A stretch of 64,000 bases of DNA from CAZEHS01 sp964649745 (GCA_964649745.1 CAZYQI010000014.1:1-64000); one strand, 5' to 3'. Shown: positions 25,629 to 35,016, numbered from the stretch's first letter. Notes: generated by a model from the letters alone, not told the origin. Made by a program: numbers and translations.

Positions 25629-26452
25629 GGTGCATACCCCCTGACAATGGCATCGGCCACCAATGCAGCCCGCCTGTTCTGCATAACATCATGAACCCTT
25701 ACGATATCAACACCCTGCTGGATTCCAAGGACCGTAGTGGCAATGGTGCCCTCCACCCGCTGATCAGGGGGAAGATCCAGAATGCGACCAATGATCGATT
25801 TTCTCGATGTGCCCAGCAATATGGGGTACCCCAATGTTTTCAATTCAGAAAGCCTGCCCATGACCTCAATGTTCTGTTCCACCGTTTTTCCGAATCCGAT
25901 TCCCGGATCAAGAATTATATTCTCCTGGGAAACGCCAGCCTTAAAGGCAATCTCTAGGGTTTTTTCAAAAAACGTCTTCATGGCCTCCATGATATCCATG
26001 GAATAAACGGTGCCTTCCTGATTGTGCATGGCTACCACCGGTACCCCATAATGTGCCGCCACTGTGGCAATCTCCGGTTCCCGCTGAAGACCCCATACAT
26101 CGTTTATCAGGGATGCCCCGGCTTCAAGACATGCCTTCGCTACACTGGCTTTATAGGTATCCACGGAAACAGGAACAGCTGTAAGGCACTTCAGCCTTTC
26201 CACCACCGGCAGCACCCGCGCCAGTTCTTCTTCCCCGCTCACTTCTTTATGTCCGGGCCGTGTGGACTCTCCTCCCACATCAATGATATCCGCCCCCTGA
26301 CTGATCAGTTCATAGGCATGCTCAACGGCGTTGTCCAGCTGGGAAAAGCGCCCCCCGTCCGAAAACGAGTCCGGCGTGACATTCAATATCCCCATGATAT
26401 AGGTCCGTTTGCCCAGCTCCCATACGGTATCTTTAATTTTCAACATGTTCAT
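25610..26452 (-). CDS. folP: Dihydropteroate synthase
   Basis: A 280-residue TIM-barrel enzyme joining p-aminobenzoate to the pterin pyrophosphate; the sulfonamide target. Motifs are IMGILNVTPDSFSDGG, IIDVGGESTRPGH, VSVDTYKASVA, LINDVWGLQ, ILDPGIGFGKTVEQN, LLGTSRKSII and VRVHDVMQN. The start lies 7 nt after the folE stop; the ribosome binding site is weak (GGGAAATAAGCGGG), so it probably depends on translation from folE. Confidence 0.97.
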   Translation of the reverse strand: MNMLKIKDTVWELGKRTYIMGILNVTPDSFSDGGRFSQLDNAVEHAYELISQGADIIDVGGESTRPGHKEVSGEEELARVLPVVERLKCLTAVPVSVDTYKASVAKACLEAGASLINDVWGLQREPEIATVAAHYGVPVVAMHNQEGTVYSMDIMEAMKTFFEKTLEIAFKAGVSQENIILDPGIGFGKTVEQNIEVMGRLSELKTLGYPILLGTSRKSIIGRILDLPPDQRVEGTIATTVLGIQQGVDIVRVHDVMQNRRAALVADAIVRGYAPWTASV

Positions 26453-26458
26453 ACCCGC

Positions 26459-27025
26459 TTATTTCCCGAATTGAATCAGCATCATCGCTTCCGCCCGGGA
26501 CTTTTCGTCTTTTTCAAAACGGCCCCTGACAGCAGATGTAATGGTTTGACTACCTGCTTTTTTAACTCCCCGCATGGTCATGCACATGTGTTCCGCCTCA
26601 ATGACCACGATAACGCCATAGGGGTCCAGGGTTTCCACAAGGCTGTCGGCAATGGTTGTGGTAAGCCTTTCCTGCAGCTGGGGTCTTCTTGCAACGGTTT
26701 CAACCACTCGGGCCAGCTTGCTTAACCCTGTAAGTCTTCCTTCCTTAGGAAGATATCCCACATGGGCATGACCGAAAAACGGCACCAGATGATGCTCGCA
26801 CATGGAATAGAAGGGGATGTCCTTCACCAGCACCAGTTCCCGATGCTCTTCTTCTTCAAAAAATATCTGTAGGTGCTTTTTAGGGTCCTCGTTGAGACCT
26901 GAAAAAATTTCCTCATACATTTTCGCAATGCGGGTTGGAGTGTCTTTGAGTCCTTCCCTGTCCGGGTTTTCACCAATGGCAAAAAGAATTTCTCTTACCG
27001 CCCGTTGTATGCGTTCCTTATCCAT
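26459..27025 (-). CDS. folE: GTP cyclohydrolase I
   Basis: A 188-residue zinc enzyme converting GTP to dihydroneopterin triphosphate, the first pterin step. Motifs are [35 protein letters not shown] with the Cys and His zinc ligands, [20 protein letters not shown], and [20 protein letters not shown] with the second Cys. Length is typical. GGAG precedes the ATG. No separate dihydroneopterin triphosphate pyrophosphatase is annotated in the operon. Confidence 0.97.
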   Translation of the reverse strand: MDKERIQRAVREILFAIGENPDREGLKDTPTRIAKMYEEIFSGLNEDPKKHLQIFFEEEEHRELVLVKDIPFYSMCEHHLVPFFGHAHVGYLPKEGRLTGLSKLARVVETVARRPQLQERLTTTIADSLVETLDPYGVIVVIEAEHMCMTMRGVKKAGSQTITSAVRGRFEKDEKSRAEAMMLIQFGK

Positions 27026-27041
27026 AACCGTTCTCCTTCCA

Positions 27042-27755
27042 TTACAGCGGGTACTTCCCCCGCTCCCAGCGTTCTAATGTTCCACCATAGGGTTTAAGAA
27101 TATAATGAAGGATATCACGGCATGAATTGATTTTCTTGCGCAGTTTTTTCTCCTTCAATGTGCATTTCATCAGTTCGTAGAGAATGAGGTCCGTTTGGAA
27201 CAAAGCCTTCAGCAATTTCTTGTCCCTGGGAATCCACGCATTGTTGATCTTGAAATAGGTGCGAAGGGCTTCAGCCATGAACAGGCCTGAAAGAAACTCC
27301 CCATCCATCTCGTTGTCTCCCCGGGCTGCCAGATCCTCAAAAAGATGTGTCAGCACAAAACGGCAGTAATTGATATCCTCCACTGTCAGCGCATCTGGAC
27401 CGTCAAAATAGATATCTCTGGCTTGTTGAAAAAAGGGGGCTGCTTCTGCTGTACGCTTGTAGATATTTTTGGATTTCGCCAAAATGCGCACCCATTGATG
27501 GTTATCCTTGGCAGAAATCCGTTCCAGGTCCTGAAGGGACACATAGGATATGTCCAGAGGCAAGCCGTTGTGGTCAACCACCTCTCTGCTGAATGGCTCC
27601 TCCGTCTTCCGTACCACCAAAAGATCCAAATCCTTCAACCGGTTCAGTACCAAAGGCACTTCATCGGCTGCGGCACCTATCAAGGAGATGGAGATGACGG
27701 ACTCATCCAGTGAAAGTGCATTGATTACTGATTTCAATTCCTCAGCTATCTGCAT
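27042..27755 (-). CDS. Nucleotidyltransferase-like protein in the folate operon
   Basis: A 237-residue soluble protein. The N-terminal half looks like the nucleotidyltransferase (MNT/PolB) fold: [20 protein letters not shown] then [10 protein letters not shown], whose D-x-D would bind magnesium, and [10 protein letters not shown] supplying a third acidic residue. The C-terminal half is all-helical with a basic [17 protein letters not shown]. The family's GS motif is replaced by GA. AGGAGG precedes the ATG. Sitting between pabC and folE in a tight operon, it might act in pterin or folate chemistry, but nothing in the sequence shows a substrate. Confidence 0.6.
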   Translation of the reverse strand: MQIAEELKSVINALSLDESVISISLIGAAADEVPLVLNRLKDLDLLVVRKTEEPFSREVVDHNGLPLDISYVSLQDLERISAKDNHQWVRILAKSKNIYKRTAEAAPFFQQARDIYFDGPDALTVEDINYCRFVLTHLFEDLAARGDNEMDGEFLSGLFMAEALRTYFKINNAWIPRDKKLLKALFQTDLILYELMKCTLKEKKLRKKINSCRDILHYILKPYGGTLERWERGKYPL

Positions 27756-27782
27756 ATAAATGGCCTCCTGTGAGGATAATAG

Positions 27783-28583
27783 TTAGTCCTGTATCCCTAT
27801 GGCCCTGTTTATGCCGGATACGATGTGGTCATTCTTATCATAACAGTTCCCCATGAAATTTGAAACCGGCATGAATCCCATTAAGGAATTTGTAAGGTAA
27901 ATCCCTTGGGCTCTGACCATCATATCCAGAGTAACCGGCTTTTCCACCGCCGTCAGTCCCATCCCAAGGCAGGCGTTCAACACTGCCTGTCTCTGAATCC
28001 CGGGGAGAATACCGCATTTCACCGTTGGGGTGATCAGCACCCCGTCAAGATGGACGAATATGTTGGACACGGTTCCCTCAGCTATGCAGCCGTCCGTATT
28101 GAGAAAAACCGATTCATCATAGCCCTGAGCTTTAATAATGCGTCTTTCAAGGATATTCTCAAGATAATTGAGGGTCTTGTGTGTCGTTAACCGGCTGTGA
28201 GGGTTCCGCCTTATTTCGCTAAGCCCCAGCTTTAATCCCTTTTCACGCTGGGCCTCCCCATACTCCAGAGGTCGAAAATAGAAAAACGCGCCTTGATCCC
28301 TCGGGTCTGAAAACCAAATAAGCTTCATGGAACACCGCTTCAACGGGTTTTCACTTAACAGTTTCACGACCCATTCCTCAAGAAGCGCGGTATCCAGGCC
28401 GTCATTCATCCCCAGTACCATGGAACTCTTCTGGAGTCGTTCCATATGCTCGGTCCATAATAAGGGAAGGCCCTCCTGAACGCGGATTGTTTCAAACAAT
28501 CCGCCTCCAAACTGAAAGGCCTGAGAATTCGTGAATGGGGCCGGGGGCTCTATCCAGTTTCCATTTATCGCAAAGGTTTTCAC
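27783..28583 (-). CDS. pabC: 4-amino-4-deoxychorismate lyase
   Basis: A 266-residue fold-type IV PLP enzyme releasing p-aminobenzoate and pyruvate from aminodeoxychorismate. Motifs are QFGGGLFETIRVQEGLPLLW, RLTTHKTLNYLENILERRI with the PLP lysine, NTDGCIAEGTVSNIFV, CGILPGIQRQAVL, and YLTNSLMGFMPVS. It differs from branched-chain aminotransferases at the THKTLNYL segment. The start is GTG with GGAG five nt upstream. It follows pabB by 12 nt. Confidence 0.93.
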   Translation of the reverse strand: MKTFAINGNWIEPPAPFTNSQAFQFGGGLFETIRVQEGLPLLWTEHMERLQKSSMVLGMNDGLDTALLEEWVVKLLSENPLKRCSMKLIWFSDPRDQGAFFYFRPLEYGEAQREKGLKLGLSEIRRNPHSRLTTHKTLNYLENILERRIIKAQGYDESVFLNTDGCIAEGTVSNIFVHLDGVLITPTVKCGILPGIQRQAVLNACLGMGLTAVEKPVTLDMMVRAQGIYLTNSLMGFMPVSNFMGNCYDKNDHIVSGINRAIGIQD

Positions 28584-28595
28584 GTAAACTCCTCA

Positions 28596-29987
28596 TCACA
28601 TGCTCAGGGCTTCAATCTGTCCCCTGGCCTTATGCATGCATTCTTCATACTCCAGTTCGGGATTGGAGTCCCATACAATACCGCCACCTACCTGGAACCA
28701 GGCATCCTCGCCCTTACAGAGTATGGTGCGGATAACAATGTTGAGGTCCGCGTCTCCGTTGTAGCCGATATATCCGATGGAGCCGGTATAGAGGTTTCTG
28801 GCCGTAGGCTCCAGTTCGTCTATGATTTCCATAGCTCTGATTTTAGGTGCTCCAGTTATGGATCCTCCGGGAAATGCAGCCCGAAGGCAGTCCGTTATGT
28901 CAAGGTTCTCCTTCAGCCTTGCCTTAACGGTTGCTACCAGATGAAACACCGTGGCATAGGTTTCCAACTTGAAAAGTTCTGTTACCTCAACGGTTCCGGT
29001 TTCAGCAATACGGCCCATATCGTTCCGTTCCAGATCCACAATCATCAGCAGCTCTGCCTTGTCCTTTTCGCTTTCCATCAGCTCCCGGCAGTTTGCCGCA
29101 TCCTCCTCCGGCGTTTTTCCCCGAGGCCTGGTCCCTTTGATGGGCCTGGTCTCCAAGGTTTTATCCCGGAGCCGGATAAAGCGTTCCGGTGAAGCGGAGA
29201 CTATCTGGAATTCACCTGTATCCACATACGCCGCGAATGGCGCCGGATTTACCTTTCGCAGCTTTCCGTAGAGCTCCATGGGAGAGCCTTCCAGCGTGCA
29301 ATGAAACCGCTGGGTGAGGTTCGCCTGATAAATATCCCCGGAACGGATATACTCACGGATCCGGTTGACAGCGCCAAGGTATCGATCCTTTGTCATATTG
29401 GCGCTGAATATCGGAGGTGTCTTTCTTGGGGCCATCTGGCGGGTTTTAACGTCATCAGCCCGCTCTCTCACATATCCCATTATGCTTTTAAAGCAGTCAT
29501 CCGGCTCCTGCTTCCATTCAGAAGCAACCATGAACACCTTATTCTCAGTATGGTCAAAAACAAATGCCCAATGATAAAATCCCAGCCATATTTCCGGGAA
29601 AGCTACATCTTTTATTGCCTGATCCGGCACCTGCTCCAACAGGTTTTTAAGATCATATGAAAACGTGCCTATGGCCCCGCCGTAAAAGGGCAACGGTCCC
29701 CTAAAATCTGAGGAATAGCGCTTAAACAGCTTCTGCAGTGCGCTAAGTGGATCTCCTGAATGGTGCTCAGTGCTTTTCCGATGGTGAAGGCTATACGCTT
29801 CCCCATTACTGGCAAAGCACAGGTGGGGGTCGGCTGCAACGATGGAGTATCGTCCCAACCCACCGGCCTCTGCACCGCTTTCCAGCAAAACCGGATAGGG
29901 CATGTCTTGAAGGCAGCATAGAAGTTCATAAGGGTTCAGTTCCAGGGGAACCGGATAGGTCTTTGGTGCTATTGAGCTTCTTTCCAA
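28596..29987 (-). CDS. pabB: Aminodeoxychorismate synthase component I
   Basis: A 463-residue chorismate-binding enzyme that aminates chorismate with ammonia from PabA. C-terminal motifs are [45 protein letters not shown], and [19 protein letters not shown]. The lysine in PIKGT is the PabB hallmark; anthranilate synthase TrpE has alanine there. The N-terminal tryptophan-binding-like domain is present. The start is TTG at 29987, seven nt after GGAGG and overlapping pabA by 19 nt; no upstream ATG is usable. Confidence 0.95.
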   Translation of the reverse strand: MERSSIAPKTYPVPLELNPYELLCCLQDMPYPVLLESGAEAGGLGRYSIVAADPHLCFASNGEAYSLHHRKSTEHHSGDPLSALQKLFKRYSSDFRGPLPFYGGAIGTFSYDLKNLLEQVPDQAIKDVAFPEIWLGFYHWAFVFDHTENKVFMVASEWKQEPDDCFKSIMGYVRERADDVKTRQMAPRKTPPIFSANMTKDRYLGAVNRIREYIRSGDIYQANLTQRFHCTLEGSPMELYGKLRKVNPAPFAAYVDTGEFQIVSASPERFIRLRDKTLETRPIKGTRPRGKTPEEDAANCRELMESEKDKAELLMIVDLERNDMGRIAETGTVEVTELFKLETYATVFHLVATVKARLKENLDITDCLRAAFPGGSITGAPKIRAMEIIDELEPTARNLYTGSIGYIGYNGDADLNIVIRTILCKGEDAWFQVGGGIVWDSNPELEYEECMHKARGQIEALSM

Positions 29988-30556
29988 CGTTTTGCCTCCA
30001 GTAAAAAGTTCTGCAAAAGTTCCATCCCCTGTTCAGTTAGGATGGCCTCCGGATGAAATTGTACCCCTTCCACGGGAACTGCTTTATGGCGGATTCCCAT
30101 GATTTCACCCTCCGATGTCCAAGCGGTGATTTCAATACACCCTGGAATTGTGTCACGCTCCAATACCAAAGAGTGGTAACGGGTTACCTTCAGAGGATTA
30201 TTAAGACCTTGAAAAACCCCGGTATTGGTGTGATGGATCAGATGAACCTTTCCGTGGACCGGCGCCAGTGCTTTTACTACCGTTGCCCCATATACCTGGC
30301 CAATTGCCTGATGCCCCAGACACACCCCCAATATGGGGATTTTCCCTGCGAAGGTTCGAATTACCTCCAGACTCACCCCCGCTTCATCCGGGGTTTTAGG
30401 GCCCGGGGATATAACAATGCAGTCCGGGTTCAATGCTTCAATCTGTGCACAGGTGACAGCGTCGTTTCTGTAAACGGCCACCTCTTCCTTCAGCCCTTGA
30501 AGATACTGCACAAGATTGTATGTGAAGGAATCAAAATTATCGATCATCAGGATCAT
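29969..30556 (-). CDS. pabA: Aminodeoxychorismate synthase component II (glutamine amidotransferase)
   Basis: A 195-residue class I amidotransferase supplying ammonia to PabB. It opens [20 protein letters not shown] and contains [30 protein letters not shown] with the catalytic Cys, [12 protein letters not shown], and [14 protein letters not shown] with the catalytic His. Such proteins can serve both PabB and TrpE; the operon makes the folate role certain but does not exclude the other. The ATG at 30556 has GAGGAG upstream; the longer frame crosses the promoter and is excluded. Confidence 0.95.
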   Translation of the reverse strand: MILMIDNFDSFTYNLVQYLQGLKEEVAVYRNDAVTCAQIEALNPDCIVISPGPKTPDEAGVSLEVIRTFAGKIPILGVCLGHQAIGQVYGATVVKALAPVHGKVHLIHHTNTGVFQGLNNPLKVTRYHSLVLERDTIPGCIEITAWTSEGEIMGIRHKAVPVEGVQFHPEAILTEQGMELLQNFLLEAKRWKEAQ

Positions 30557-30592
30557 GGAATACTCCTCAAATGTCACGGCATGCTTTCTGTC

Positions 30593-30621
30593 ATTATATC
30601 TTTGAGCCATTGGAGCGTCAA
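30593..30621 (-). promoter_or_regulatory. Promoter of the folate operon
   Basis: TTGACG, exactly 17 nt, TATAAT: almost full consensus. Initiation near 30586 leaves only about 30 nt of leader before pabA, too short for a tetrahydrofolate riboswitch. Confidence 0.85.
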
Positions 30622-30658
30622 CGTAAAAACCCACCAATCTACCCTGTTAAAGCATAAA

Positions 30659-30793
30659 CAGCCCCGCCTTAGCGGAGCTGCTACAGCCCTCGTTCTATTT
30701 TCTTGCCAACCTCCGTTAGGTTGCTCCGCACAGAGGGTTTTTCTTCTGGATAGTCTTTTTCGTCAGTCTGACAGCCCCGCCTTAGCGGAGCTG
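30659..30793. repeat. Duplicated hairpin repeat between pabA and the Crp/Fnr gene
   Basis: CAGCCCCGCCTTAGCGGAGC occurs at 30659 and again at 30772, 113 nt apart; each copy folds as AGCcCCGC-CTTA-GCGGaGCT. Between them are CAACCT/AGGTTG and CCCTC/GAGGG pairs and two T-rich runs. The second copy abuts the Crp/Fnr stop codon and may serve as its terminator. Confidence 0.6.
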
Positions 30794-30796
30794 CTT

Positions 30797-31441
30797 TCAC
30801 AGGTATCTCTCTTTTTCAATTTCCAGCCCTTTCATATCCAGGACTGTAATCATGTTCTTCTTCACATCCACAAGTCCTTTTTCCTTCAGCTCCAGGATCA
30901 GGCGGTTCAGGCTGCGCAGCGAGGTTGCCAGTTCTTCCGCCACCAGGGGCTTATCCCATTCAATCCGTAGCTTGTCCTGCTTCTTGGCTAACAGCAAAAT
31001 CTCGTTAATCAGCCGGAACTGAAGGGGATACAGCGCATCCTCGGAAATCTTCTTGGACTTCAGGTAGAATTTATTGCAGATGGTTTCCATGATAAACATG
31101 GAAAATTCGGAGTCGCTGTTAATCCATGCAATGTACGCGTCCTTGGGTATTGAAAGGGTTTCGGTGTCCCTTATGGCCTGAACGGTGCAGATGCCTTCCT
31201 TTTGCTGAATGACTTCCAGCTCTCCGAAAATATCACCGCTCTCCAGAAGGTTTTGTATGTGACTTTTCCCTCTGGGGGTCTCGTAAAAAACCTTAACCAG
31301 GCCCTCAATGATGAAATAGAACGCTTCCACCCGTTCACCCTGATGGATGATGTCTTCACCCGCACGGTAAGTGGTATGGATCATTTCCTTCCGATATTTC
31401 TCCGGACACTTTTCCAATACAGAAGAAAATCGTCGCTCCAT
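30797..31441 (-). CDS. Crp/Fnr family transcription regulator
   Basis: A 214-residue regulator. Residues about 20-125 are a cyclic-nucleotide-binding-type beta barrel (AGEDIIHQGERVEAFYFIIE, LESGDIFGELEVI); the dimerisation helix follows, and the C-terminal HTH is LVAEELATSLRSLNRLILEL with a LVDVKKNMITVL wing. The cysteines (Cys15 region, one near 80 and one near 124) are not arranged as in FNR, so an iron-sulfur cluster is unlikely. It starts 17 nt after the flavodiiron gene and is probably co-transcribed, suggesting a redox or NO response regulator. Confidence 0.87.
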   Translation of the reverse strand: MERRFSSVLEKCPEKYRKEMIHTTYRAGEDIIHQGERVEAFYFIIEGLVKVFYETPRGKSHIQNLLESGDIFGELEVIQQKEGICTVQAIRDTETLSIPKDAYIAWINSDSEFSMFIMETICNKFYLKSKKISEDALYPLQFRLINEILLLAKKQDKLRIEWDKPLVAEELATSLRSLNRLILELKEKGLVDVKKNMITVLDMKGLEIEKERYL

Positions 31442-31457
31442 ATCGGCCCCCCAGTCG

Positions 31458-32657
31458 CTATTTCGGATTATTTTTAACAGCCTTCGCCATTTCCCTGCCT
31501 ATTTCCAACAGGCCTTCAAATTGCTGCTCCTTCGGTGAGCAGGTCGCCTCCACGGAGGGACCAAACTTCTCCCATTTGAGTCGTTCAGCCAGGGCATCCA
31601 GATTGTTTACACCGCCGCCGCTCCAGGATTTGCAGCCGAAGATGCTGAGATAGCGGTTTTTAAGCCCGCTGTGCTCAATCTTGTTGGCTACCAGCTCCAT
31701 GGCCGGGAACAGGTGGGTATTGTATGCACAGGAACCCAGGATAACCCCTTTGAAACGCCAGATGTCACTGATGATGTAGGACAAGTGGGTTTTGGATGCG
31801 TCGTAGACCCGCACGTTCTTGATGCCGTTCTCTGAAATGACTCGGGCAAGGTAATCCGCCATTTTTGCGGTATTCCCGTACATGGTGCTGTAGACGATAA
31901 CAACCCCTTCCTCCGCCTCGTAACGGCTCCACTTGTCATAATAATCAACAATGGTGCCGGGGCAGGTTCGCCATATCGGACCGTGGGTGCTGAGAATCAC
32001 CTTGATCTCCACATCCGCCAGACGCTTCAACGCCCTTTGCACAATGGGGGAATAGGGGGCTACAATATTGGAGTAATAGCGTCGGATTTCATCCTCATAA
32101 ACTTCTATGTTCACTTCATCGTCAAAGATCCCCCCATCCAGGGCGCCAAAACCACCGAAGGCATCCATTGAAAATAGCATCTTGTCCGTTTTGTCATAGG
32201 TCATCATGGTTTCCGGCCAGTGGATCATGGGGGTGATGAAGAACGTGAGCTTATGATAGCCCAGATCCAGCTCATCACCTTCTTTTATCTCGTACCAGTT
32301 TTTCGTTATGCCATAAAAATTAGTGATAAATTCAAAGGTTTTCTTATTCCCCACAATCTGAATATCCGGGTATGCAGAAATAACCGCCTGCATGGAACCC
32401 GAATGGTCCGGCTCCATGTGATTGACAATCAGATAATCAACCTTCTTATCGCCGATGATCTCGCGAATCTTGGCAAGATACTGCTCGGTCTTATTAAATT
32501 TCACCGTATCGATCAGGGCAATCTTTTCATCGTTGATCAAGTATGAATTATAAGCAACCCCTCGATCCAGAGGCCAGAAATTTTCAAACAATGCCGTCTC
32601 CCGATCATTCACGCCAATCCAGTGAACATCGTTCATAATTGGAACTCTGCAATCCAT
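31458..32657 (-). CDS. FprA-type flavodiiron protein (A-type flavoprotein)
   Basis: A 399-residue cytoplasmic enzyme reducing oxygen to water and/or NO to nitrous oxide in anaerobes. The N-terminal metallo-beta-lactamase-like domain carries the diiron site (VNHMEPDHSGSM, DAFGGFGALDG, LSTHGPIW). The C-terminal flavodoxin domain has VVIVYSTMYGNTAKMADYLA for FMN phosphate and GSCAYNTHLFPAM, SIFGCKSWSGG. Length is standard, with no fused rubredoxin. The ATG at 32657 follows GGAGG. It forms an operon with the Crp/Fnr regulator downstream. Confidence 0.95.
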   Translation of the reverse strand: MDCRVPIMNDVHWIGVNDRETALFENFWPLDRGVAYNSYLINDEKIALIDTVKFNKTEQYLAKIREIIGDKKVDYLIVNHMEPDHSGSMQAVISAYPDIQIVGNKKTFEFITNFYGITKNWYEIKEGDELDLGYHKLTFFITPMIHWPETMMTYDKTDKMLFSMDAFGGFGALDGGIFDDEVNIEVYEDEIRRYYSNIVAPYSPIVQRALKRLADVEIKVILSTHGPIWRTCPGTIVDYYDKWSRYEAEEGVVIVYSTMYGNTAKMADYLARVISENGIKNVRVYDASKTHLSYIISDIWRFKGVILGSCAYNTHLFPAMELVANKIEHSGLKNRYLSIFGCKSWSGGGVNNLDALAERLKWEKFGPSVEATCSPKEQQFEGLLEIGREMAKAVKNNPK

Positions 32658-32703
32658 AATATCCTCCAAATTTGTGTCTTCATGCTTATCTTACCGATTT
32701 GTA

Positions 32704-32716
32704 TTGATTCCATCAA
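32704..32716. promoter_or_regulatory. Palindrome overlapping the flavodiiron promoter
   Basis: TTGATtccATCAA is a perfect 5-bp inverted repeat close to the FNR/CRP-type site (TTGAT-N4-ATCAA, here N3). On the minus strand TTGATG can serve as -35 with TAAGAT 17 nt later. On the plus strand TATAAT at 32731-32736 may serve the NUDIX gene. The adjacent Crp/Fnr protein is an obvious candidate binder, by inference. Confidence 0.35.
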
Positions 32717-32770
32717 CAATTTTTATGCGCTATAATGATATCAATTGATCTTTACCCCCCGGAGCCCCTT

Positions 32771-33391
32771 ATGAATATTAACGCTATTAAGAAAAAACTG
32801 AATTGTGGACGTGTTTCCCCTGATCCTTTTCAAGAGTTTGCCGTGATGATTGCGCTCTTTGAATCCGGAAGCGGACTTCATGTCGTGTTTGAAGTGCGCA
32901 GCGAAAACCTGAACAGCCAGCCTGGGGAGATATGCTTCCCAGGTGGAAGACTGGAAGCCAATGAAAGTCCCGTGAGCACGGCGCTAAGGGAAACCTCTGA
33001 AGAACTGGGCATCTGCCCGGATAAGGTAACCGTTATCGGAAGCCTCGCGCCACAGTACACCCCATTCCGCTATGCGTTACATCCCTTTGTCGGATTCTTG
33101 GAGCCCTTCGCATATCCCGGCGATATCCATATGAACCCGGATGAAGTATCCGGAGTATTCACGGTTCCTCTCCAATGGTTTCTGGACAATGAGCCTCTGG
33201 AATACACCGTTCGCTCACAATTCGATTTCCCTGAGGATTTCCCCTATCATCTGATTCAGAACGGACGTCGGTATGCATGGAAATCAACCCAATACCCTAT
33301 TCTGTTTTACCTCTACCAAGACTATGTAATCTGGGGCATGACCGCCAGAATCATGCGGGACTTCTGTCTGGAACTGACCTCAAAAACATGA
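32771..33391 (+). CDS. NUDIX hydrolase, CoA-pyrophosphatase-like
   Basis: A 206-residue hydrolase. The NUDIX box G-x5-E-x7-RE-x2-EE-x-G is complete in GRLEANESPVSTALRETSEE followed by LGI. The QPGEICFPGGR stretch just before it is typical of the CoA pyrophosphatase (NudL/YeaB) subfamily, which cleaves CoA and related diphosphates. The C-terminal half is the usual substrate-binding part (PFVGFLEPFAYPGD). The ATG at 32771 has CGGAG upstream, weaker than its neighbours. It is divergent from the flavodiiron gene. Confidence 0.88.
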   Translation: MNINAIKKKLNCGRVSPDPFQEFAVMIALFESGSGLHVVFEVRSENLNSQPGEICFPGGRLEANESPVSTALRETSEELGICPDKVTVIGSLAPQYTPFRYALHPFVGFLEPFAYPGDIHMNPDEVSGVFTVPLQWFLDNEPLEYTVRSQFDFPEDFPYHLIQNGRRYAWKSTQYPILFYLYQDYVIWGMTARIMRDFCLELTSKT

Positions 33392-33394
33392 ATC

Positions 33395-33423
33395 GGGCTA
33401 CCCTCTTATTGTCAGGATAGCCC
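33395..33423 (+). terminator. Terminator after the NUDIX gene
   Basis: GGGCTA-c-CCT / AGG-a-TAGCCC hairpin followed by TTTTC, overlapping the end region of the NUDIX stop. The remaining 250 nt up to 33674 hold two further small palindromes (TCCTGTGACAGGA-like near 33605 and CCCCTATCGGGG near 33626) and no gene. Confidence 0.75.
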
Positions 33424-33673
33424 TTTTCATCTGTCACAAGCATGATAGGTGAATATCAGATATTCAGTTTTTACGTGCTTCGGTATTTCTATAACAACGC
33501 CTCCATTTCCTGACTGCATAAAACGTACTGCTGGTTGTTAAACTTGCGGTAAATCAGGTTAGACAGGTGTGTCGATTGTTGGATCTACATCCTTATGTCA
33601 TCCCTGTGACAGGATTTATATGAACCCCCTATCGGGGAGATTCATACTACTAACATACCCCACCTACTTGATT

Positions 33674-34054
33674 TTAAACACGGTATTCGGGAAAATCATC
33701 ATTTTCTTCATATACTTCCTGCATGGCGAAATGATTCTGCTCCACATGGATTTGAAATTCCTGCTCCGCTGTTTCTTTGCGGTATTTGATGTGAATATGG
33801 TGGGCATCCACACGGTACAGCTCCAGATCATCAACAAGCTGTGATTTCACAAATTCCTCCATCAAAATGTTGCGAAGATCCCGTACAGAGAAAACATTTA
33901 CATCACTGAAACCCGACATCAGGCTCATCAGACGGCTTTCCAGCTGGCGATTCACCTGCTGTACATTGGCATACACGGCCTTCGTCTTCATAGAATCCAT
34001 AAGCAGCTTCAGAAGGATGGTAAGCCAAAGAGCAATGACAATGGTGTTCAGCAT
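33674..34054 (-). CDS. Hypothetical membrane-anchored protein, 126 aa
   Basis: A short protein with one N-terminal hydrophobic helix (NTIVIALWLTILLKLLM), a helical middle (VQQVNRQLESRLMSLM) and a C-terminal part with FSVRDLRNILMEEFVKSQLV and alternating strands (LYRVDAHHIHIKYRK). No family is recognised. It looks cytoplasmic-facing with an N-terminal anchor. It diverges from the HAD gene at 34208. It lies near a TCACTTA-free AT-rich intergenic stretch and may be monocistronic. Confidence 0.62.
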   Translation of the reverse strand: MLNTIVIALWLTILLKLLMDSMKTKAVYANVQQVNRQLESRLMSLMSGFSDVNVFSVRDLRNILMEEFVKSQLVDDLELYRVDAHHIHIKYRKETAEQEFQIHVEQNHFAMQEVYEENDDFPEYRV

Positions 34055-34207
34055 GATAAACGCCTCCTCCCAATTATTACTTTATATATACCACCCTCCC
34101 CGCGTTTTATTCACAAAATCTTTTTTTCTGTTCGATCCTACTTCGGTTGATGAAAGGGCTGAACAGAGGGTAAAATAGTACCATATCTTATGGAAGGAGC
34201 CCCACCC

Positions 34208-34960
34208 ATGAACAAAGCGGCTTTTTTTGATATAGACGGAACCCTCTATCGGGATTCCCTGATGATTGAGCATTTTAAGAAGCTGGTTAAATATGAAGTG
34301 CTGGACCAGAGTCTTTGGCACACCCACGTAAAGCAAACCTACGAGAACTGGCACAAACGGCGCGGTAATTATGACGACTACATGCTGGAGCTGGCCTCCA
34401 TTTATATCGAGGCCTTGAAGGGCCTTGAAAAAAGTAAGATGGAGTTTGTCACCAGCCAGGTTATCGACCTTCAGGGAGACAAGGTGTATATGTACACCCG
34501 CAACCGTATCCAGTGGCACCTGGACAACGGCTTCAAGGTGTTTTTTATCTCCGGAAGCCCGGACTATCTGGTGAAAAAGATGGCCCAGCGATACGGCGCC
34601 ACCGACTGCATCGGGTCCCATTACCTGGTGGATGAAGAGAATCGCTATACCGGGGAGGTTCACCGGATGTGGGATTCCGAAAGTAAATTCAAGGCCATCA
34701 TGAATTTTGTAAGCAAATACAAGATCGATCTGGATATCAGCTATGCCTACGGCGATTCCAACGGTGACATCTCCATGTTTCAGCTGGTGGGCCATCCCAT
34801 CGCCATCAATCCCACCAGAGAGCTGCTGACCAATCTCCAGGCCGACCAACGGCTTTCCAAGATTACCGAAATCATTGTGGAACGAAAGGATGTCATCTAT
34901 CAGCTTAAACCCGATGTGCCCTTTATGGCATATCTGGATATTTCCGAACAGAAGGAATAA
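34208..34960 (+). CDS. HAD-IB family phosphatase (SerB-like)
   Basis: A 250-residue hydrolase of the haloacid dehalogenase superfamily, subfamily IB. Motif I AAFFDIDGTLYRDS (nucleophile Asp and acid/base Asp), motif II VFFISGSPDYLV, motif III lysine in WDSESKFKAIM, and motif IV YAYGDSNGDISMF are all present, with a helical cap between I and II. Such enzymes dephosphorylate small metabolites such as phosphoserine; the substrate here is unknown. The ATG at 34208 follows GAAGGAG. A long bidirectional terminator comes right after. Confidence 0.9.
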   Translation: MNKAAFFDIDGTLYRDSLMIEHFKKLVKYEVLDQSLWHTHVKQTYENWHKRRGNYDDYMLELASIYIEALKGLEKSKMEFVTSQVIDLQGDKVYMYTRNRIQWHLDNGFKVFFISGSPDYLVKKMAQRYGATDCIGSHYLVDEENRYTGEVHRMWDSESKFKAIMNFVSKYKIDLDISYAYGDSNGDISMFQLVGHPIAINPTRELLTNLQADQRLSKITEIIVERKDVIYQLKPDVPFMAYLDISEQKE

Positions 34961-34964
34961 AACC

Positions 34965-35016
34965 AACAAGGGTCTGTCTAAAATGATGCCGTGATCATTT
35001 TTAGACAGACCCTTGT
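34965..35016. terminator. Long bidirectional terminator
   Basis: A 23-bp near-perfect stem (AACAAGGGTCTGTCTAAAAT with its complement) and a 6-nt loop, then TTTTTAC, lying between the convergent HAD and YvyF-like genes. Confidence 0.9.

Noticed and set aside
28596..30556. Anthranilate synthase (trpEG) instead of pabBA
   Set aside because: PIKGT rather than PIAGT in component I, and the genes sit with pabC, folE, folP, folB and folK.
30557..30600. Tetrahydrofolate riboswitch upstream of the folate operon
   Set aside because: The consensus promoter leaves a leader of only about 30 nt, too short for the aptamer.
34082..34969. 295-codon open frame on the minus strand opposite the HAD gene
   Set aside because: It is antisense to a protein with all four HAD motifs, has no ribosome binding site and no recognisable protein pattern.
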